From the IMG/VR virus record IMGVR_UViG_3300032401_000106, positions 1-20,335 of that record: a DNA stretch of 20,335 bases; one strand, 5' to 3'. The stretch is from a virus. The position numbers and the translations under genes were made by a program. Positions 16,593-20,335 of the stretch are shown here, in pieces. Each line of letters begins with the position of its first letter. Within the stretch, counting starts at the first letter, position 1. Below the pieces are notes generated by a model, which was not told the DNA's origin, did no database searches, and saw only the letters and a list, made by a program, of their open reading frames with translations.

Positions 16593-18174
16593 AACCTGTA
16601 TTAATGACGAAGTTAATTGGCAGTAAAGATCCAGAGCCTGCCAATCTAACGACTAGAGAAATTATAGCAGAACCTTGATCAATGGTCACATTCAGAGTCT
16701 CTATTCTCGAGAAGCGCTCATCAGCCTCTACCATGGAGTTTATACCTGTAATAAGAGCATCTTTAATATTGTTGGGGTCACTGTTTTTCACCCCCACCAC
16801 AGAAGGCAATCCATACTCTGGATGCCTAATAGATTGCCCTCTTTCTGACACCATTTTGAGCTGCATTGCCTGCATGGCGTTAGTTAGACCAAAATTAAGT
16901 TGAAAATCTCCGTTAGCAGCGAATACTAGGTCGTTCTTCGTATCAAGCAGTAGATCTACGCCCGCTCTTTTCTCATCTTCACTCTTGGACGCCAAGAAGA
17001 ATGGCGTCTCCTTAGTGGACGACTGCGAAACTGCATCTGGTTGTGGAAGCATGATTAGAAAATTACTATTAATCGTGTTTGGTTTAAATATCCGTATGTG
17101 CGCATTATCAATAGTTTGATATAGACCTAAGTTGGCTTCGCCATTTAACTCAATCACTATCTCGCCAGAGATGGGGATTTCTCTAATATTTATAATCGCG
17201 CGTTGATCGGGAAACTTAATTGCAGTAGACTGTAGAAACACAACTTGATTTATATATAGTTTTTCAATATTGGGCGCACCAGAACCGTCGAGTTTAGCAA
17301 TATTTAACTGACTATCGCTACCATTAGAAATCATTGATATTGTTTGACCAATTTCATCAACATAGGGTGGCTTCAATCCATTTGCAACCGCAATCTCGAT
17401 CCAGCGCTCGGGATCATCTAAATAGCGGGCTGCAATAGCCTGTAGACTGTCACCAAAGAACATGCGAACCAGTTGACCCGACAAACCTGTTTGAATATCA
17501 ATGTCGGGATTATTGGCGTTAGCTCTCGCAAGAGCAAACGGATCTACATTGGTCGTCGACAATGACGCCGTATTTGCTAGTATGTAGTCAATTGCAAATA
17601 TCGATTGCTGAAATGTCTGCATATCGGCGATATCACTTATCCTGACCGCGCGGAGTTGTGGCGTAGAGCTTCTACCAAAGGTGGTGTTGTAGTCGGTATC
17701 CGATAGACCCACGGTATCGGCGATTTCATTTCTACCGTCTACCAGACTCTGCCGTATGTTTAAGAAGTCTGTTTTTATAAACCGGCGTATACGAGAGAGT
17801 TTGTTGTTGGCTAGGGCAGACTCTTCTTTCGTTAAGGGAATACTGGTGAATTCAATGTTTTCCCATACAGCATAATATGTATTCAAGATATCAGATCTAG
17901 CGAATGGATTTACGCGCTTGTTCGCATCGTTACGCTGTATGCGAATAAGTTCACTCAAGCTGTTGATTTGATCACTTAATATATCGGGGTACACATAAGT
18001 GTTTAGTTTCGCTGTTAGGGAGTCTAAGATAAACTCCCAGTTTTCACGGAAATAAACCCAACGAAGAGGAATGACCTCTTGCACATCGGCAAGGGTTAGA
18101 TCAACACCAGACTGATCGTTGAACCAAATTTTTAATTCACATAGATTCTTGAATGCTGTGTCTATTAGTGACAT
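16591..18174 (-). CDS. LysM plus gp25/gpW-like baseplate wedge protein, 527 residues
   Basis: Residues ~405-525 match the gp25-like wedge family: a VDLLLDTKNDLVF opening, a run of self-input data residues (GDFQLNFGLTNAMQAMQ), an IRHPEYGLPS motif and an alternating beta end. Residues ~235-275 look like a LysM fold (FFGDSLQAIAARYLDDPERW, then ANGL). Residues 1-200 are mostly helical and unassigned. P2 gpW and T4 gp25 are small single-domain proteins of about 115-130 residues. In T4 the LysM-type fold is in a separate wedge protein, gp53, so this may be a fused gp53-gp25 equivalent. ATG 18174 overlaps the upstream TAA as TAATG, with AGAGGGG 7 bases upstream. Position just before the J-like gene is the usual W-J order. 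The gp25 assignment is strong; the LysM call is moderate. Confidence 0.9.
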   Translation of the reverse strand: MSLIDTAFKNLCELKIWFNDQSGVDLTLADVQEVIPLRWVYFRENWEFILDSLTAKLNTYVYPDILSDQINSLSELIRIQRNDANKRVNPFARSDILNTYYAVWENIEFTSIPLTKEESALANNKLSRIRRFIKTDFLNIRQSLVDGRNEIADTVGLSDTDYNTTFGRSSTPQLRAVRISDIADMQTFQQSIFAIDYILANTASLSTTNVDPFALARANANNPDIDIQTGLSGQLVRMFFGDSLQAIAARYLDDPERWIEIAVANGLKPPYVDEIGQTISMISNGSDSQLNIAKLDGSGAPNIEKLYINQVVFLQSTAIKFPDQRAIINIREIPISGEIVIELNGEANLGLYQTIDNAHIRIFKPNTINSNFLIMLPQPDAVSQSSTKETPFFLASKSEDEKRAGVDLLLDTKNDLVFAANGDFQLNFGLTNAMQAMQLKMVSERGQSIRHPEYGLPSVVGVKNSDPNNIKDALITGINSMVEADERFSRIETLNVTIDQGSAIISLVVRLAGSGSLLPINFVINTG

Positions 18175-19175
18175 TAGAGCGCCCCTCTGACACCACTAAG
18201 TAGAGTACTGGCTTTCCCAACAACATTAGTAAGTTTAGAAAAAAGAGACCCATTGAGACTACCTAAACCCAATTCTTTTAGTAAGTTATCTGCAGGAACC
18301 CCTTTTGCATTAACATTTTGTAAATTAAAGGCCCTTAATCTAATGCTGTATTCGTACAGCATTGGGTGTTCTGCTGAACGGTTTAGAGTAAATGAAATTG
18401 GCACGCAGTCGTATTTAATATTATCTTTATAGTTTAAAAACTGAAGCGGGTGGGTTTTACGTGACGTAGTCTTCGCAATTGGAGAGAAACCACCCCTTTT
18501 AAAATCAAGTGTACCGTTTACCTGTCCCAACTTCTGCGGCGTTGCTGCAGCACCTAGTGCTCCAACCCTAGATGCATCGGCTTTATATTGAAGCAGGAAC
18601 TTATAGAAGTTATGAAATGCATAGTATCCGCTTTGCTCAGGCTTGATCCCCGTTTCGTTAACAACTTCTCCACCTGTCTTAATACTTTTAACTAGATTTG
18701 CTGCCGCAGCAAAGGTGTTCGCTACCTCTGGTAGGAAACCACCTAGCGCTGCCTTATTAGCAGAACCAAAGGATGATCTTCCAATAGAGGGACTACCAGG
18801 ATTATTGGGGTTTGGTAGGGCAATACCTGGTTTTGGTATTGCTGTCCCATCAACACTGCCTGGGACGGTCTTAAAACCAACAGTATACTTTGGAGCAATT
18901 CCAGTATTACCGGATATAACTATATCGTAGTATCTAACCTCAGAGTGTTCCTCAACAATGCCGTACAGGGTGGTAATAATATTGGTGGCATAATGCGTAG
19001 TAACATTAATATTATTGGGTGCAATTGGTAACCAGAATGTTTCTGAGGCTTGACCACCCCTCTTGACATCAAAACTTGAGAATGCAAAACCATACGGATA
19101 AGACTTGTACCATCTGGTAGGATCTACCACATATGTTGTATCTTTGTTATTATTGCTAAAATTTAGGATACCCAT
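18174..19175 (-). CDS. Putative baseplate/tail structural protein, 333 residues, family not recognised
   Basis: I do not recognise a named family. The N-terminus has aromatic-rich strands (PTRWYKSYPYGFAF) followed by FWLPIAPNNINVTTHYATN and a segment EEHSEVRYYDIVISG with beta-domain character. Residues ~110-165 are rich in Gly, Pro, Ala and Ser and look like a flexible linker. Residues ~180-200 (YYAFHNFYKFLLQY) may be helical, and a beta-rich end follows (SIRLRAFNLQNVNAKG). There is no signal peptide, membrane segment or enzyme motif. It sits between the spike and the gp25-like gene, so a hub or tube-capping role is plausible by context only. P2 has no gene at this place. The start ATG 19175 has a strong SD (AGAGGTGA) 4 bases before it, and the stop TAA overlaps the next ATG by one base. 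Confidence 0.8.
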   Translation of the reverse strand: MGILNFSNNNKDTTYVVDPTRWYKSYPYGFAFSSFDVKRGGQASETFWLPIAPNNINVTTHYATNIITTLYGIVEEHSEVRYYDIVISGNTGIAPKYTVGFKTVPGSVDGTAIPKPGIALPNPNNPGSPSIGRSSFGSANKAALGGFLPEVANTFAAAANLVKSIKTGGEVVNETGIKPEQSGYYAFHNFYKFLLQYKADASRVGALGAAATPQKLGQVNGTLDFKRGGFSPIAKTTSRKTHPLQFLNYKDNIKYDCVPISFTLNRSAEHPMLYEYSIRLRAFNLQNVNAKGVPADNLLKELGLGSLNGSLFSKLTNVVGKASTLLSGVRGAL

Positions 19176-19179
19176 TAAA

Positions 19180-19187
19180 TCACCTCT
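19180..19187 (-). promoter_or_regulatory. Strong Shine-Dalgarno site (AGAGGTGA) for the 333-residue gene
   Basis: AGAGGTGA on the coding strand ends 4 bases before ATG 19175. It is the best SD match in the window and fixes the start of that gene. It shows that the phage relies on SD-type initiation at the head of at least some of its units. Confidence 0.8.
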
Positions 19188-19192
19188 TTGCT

Positions 19193-19198
19193 ATTATA
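19193..19198 (-). promoter_or_regulatory. Possible -10 box (TATAAT) within a small palindrome
   Basis: The 39-base gap 19176-19214 reads GCTATATAATAGC on the coding strand, a TATAAT embedded in an inverted repeat with arms GCTAT/ATAGC. It lies only 17 bases before ATG 19175, so a transcript starting 7 bases downstream would barely include the SD site. It is therefore a weaker promoter candidate than the two upstream of the fibre genes, and may be an RNA hairpin or chance. Confidence 0.2.
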
Positions 19199-19214
19199 TA
19201 GCGTAAGTCATAAG

Positions 19215-20288
19215 CTACTTATTGCTTTCAATAACGGCATCCGCGTCACCGGAGAGTTCAAAAGACTTGGCATCTTTTAGAGATCCTTTAACCAATGACA
19301 TCTTGATCTTAAGCGGCAGTATCTGTGCTGCCCACGTGGGGGCGGCACTAAGCGGAGTGCACGTACCAACTGGACTAATAACTGTAAGAGTACCTAGTGC
19401 ATCAATTAGCTTCATAAGTCCATCGATTAGTTCAAACTGCTCATTGCCAATAGCTATTTGAGTCCCTTTGATACTAACCTGTAGAGACTGTAACGCTAAT
19501 CCGGTGGTGGCCTTAATAGAAGCCGTGGTGCTAAAATCCATTACAGCTTTTCCAGACTTTACGCCAAAAGAACCTAAAGCAGGATTACCGCCTAATTCAA
19601 TCTGGGATGAGCCAGACTTGAGAATAATGGATCCCTTAGCAATATTCTTATATATCTTTAAAAACTGACCACCGTCTGAAACTACAAAACTCCCGTTTTT
19701 ACTAAAACCGTAATATGAGCCGCCAGTTAGGGGATTATATACTGGTGGCGGTACATTAGCTCCTGTGGGTGGAATCTTAAGTGTAGCATCATTTGTGGGA
19801 GCATACCCCTTGAACGTTATCTTGTAGCTACCATTTGGTGTTATGCTGGTCTCTAACCCGTTAAACTCAGACAGATACGCTATAGTACCCTTCTTTAAAA
19901 TTGGTTTTCTAGAGTTGTGGTTTAAGCCACCTATAATGACACCTTCCCTAGATTTACCATTCAGGTACGCTACCAACACAACATCACCAGATCGGGCCTT
20001 GTATTCAGCCCCAGCTGCGGGAGATAAGGTCCCCGCAGCAGTAGTCAACCACGGCCTGTACCCTACTTCCTCAAAATTATGTGCACCACCATATTTCACT
20101 AATGGGACGCAACCCACAAGTATGGTTTTGCTATCCATGGAGACTTCTACTATGTATATCGTGCCGGTCTTAGTTTGTTTTTGTTCACGAACAATACCAA
20201 TACGAACAGCTGTATCACTAGCATGCGTGGCAGCATATGTGTGTATGTTTCGCAATACAGAACTATCTTTAACTATGTAATCGCCCAT
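19215..20288 (-). CDS. Baseplate spike/hub protein, OB-fold, gpV/gp5-like, 357 residues
   Basis: This is likely the central spike that sits under the tail tube and pierces the envelope. Residues ~28-125 look like the OB-fold of P2 gpV and T4 gp5: VRIGIVREQKQ, a strand YIVEVSM, VPLVKYGG, and the paired strand GDVVLVAYLNGKSREGVIIG, which is the family signature. Residues ~215-290 are a run of short beta turns (GSIILKSGSSQIELGG) that could form a spike beta-helix. The C-terminal ~80 residues (ELIDGLMKLIDALG, then SPVGTCTPLSAAPTW) resemble spike-tip ends. No lysozyme domain and no HxH metal-binding tip were seen, unlike T4 gp5 or P2 gpV tips. ATG 20288 overlaps the upstream TAA (TAATG), so coupling is likely. 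The OB-fold assignment is by motif; the beta-helix is inferred. Confidence 0.85.
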   Translation of the reverse strand: MGDYIVKDSSVLRNIHTYAATHASDTAVRIGIVREQKQTKTGTIYIVEVSMDSKTILVGCVPLVKYGGAHNFEEVGYRPWLTTAAGTLSPAAGAEYKARSGDVVLVAYLNGKSREGVIIGGLNHNSRKPILKKGTIAYLSEFNGLETSITPNGSYKITFKGYAPTNDATLKIPPTGANVPPPVYNPLTGGSYYGFSKNGSFVVSDGGQFLKIYKNIAKGSIILKSGSSQIELGGNPALGSFGVKSGKAVMDFSTTASIKATTGLALQSLQVSIKGTQIAIGNEQFELIDGLMKLIDALGTLTVISPVGTCTPLSAAPTWAAQILPLKIKMSLVKGSLKDAKSFELSGDADAVIESNK

Positions 20289-20335
20289 TACACTGAGCCT
20301 TTATCAATATGGGTCGTAGGCAATCTCTGGGGTTT
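20288..20335 (-). CDS. 3' end of an upstream gene, function unknown
   Basis: The last 48 bases read as 15 codons (KPQRLPTTHIDKGSV) and a TAA stop that overlaps the ATG of the spike gene by one base. Too little is visible to name it. In P2- and Mu-like tails a hub protein of the gpD/gp44 type sits near this place, which is context only. The reading frame is inferred from the TAATG junction style also seen at 18174. Confidence 0.55.
   Translation of the reverse strand, partial: KPQRLPTTHIDKGSV

Noticed and set aside
19191-19203. GCTATATAATAGC hairpin as a terminator
   Set aside because: Arms are only five bases with AT-rich pairs and no T-run follows. It also leads straight into a strong SD site, so termination here makes little sense.

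Overview
This window is a tail and baseplate block from a large contractile-tailed bacteriophage (myovirus-type Caudoviricetes) or a prophage of that type. All the genes lie on the minus strand, so transcription runs from high to low coordinates. Seven coding regions can be seen in full or nearly so, plus a 15-codon gene end at the right edge. Gaps are 1, 8, 39, 43 and 66 bases, two junctions are one-base TAATG overlaps, and no stretch over 100 bases lacks a gene. No tRNA, CRISPR array, insertion sequence, integrase or attachment site was seen. The host cannot be named. Shine-Dalgarno-like sites before several genes suggest a host that uses ordinary SD-led initiation.

In transcription order the genes are: the end of an unidentified gene (20335-20288); a 357-residue OB-fold spike/hub protein like P2 gpV or T4 gp5 (20288-19215); an unrecognised 333-residue tail protein (19175-18174); a 527-residue protein with a LysM-like segment and a C-terminal gp25/gpW-like wedge domain (18174-16591); a 2514-residue baseplate J-like wedge protein (16582-9038); a 707-residue gpI-like tail protein (9036-6913); a 1732-residue tail-fibre-like protein (6869-1671); and a second fibre/adhesin gene (1604 to beyond the left edge) that runs into 48-residue repeats. 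Apart from the 333-residue gene, this is the P2/Mu order V-W-J-I-fibre.

The expected picture is that the spike plugs the tail tube, the W-, J- and I-like proteins form the wedges around it, and the two last proteins are carried by the baseplate and contact the host. What is unusual is scale and modularity. The J-like and I-like proteins keep recognisable family ends but have very long insertions. Those insertions share small domain types with each other and with the 1732-residue fibre protein, which suggests that modules spread among neighbouring genes. The last gene has four in-frame 144-bp repeats with nearly invariant scaffolds and variable loops, as expected of a host-facing adhesin. All positions, comparisons and counts were made by eye; no database search or structure prediction was run.
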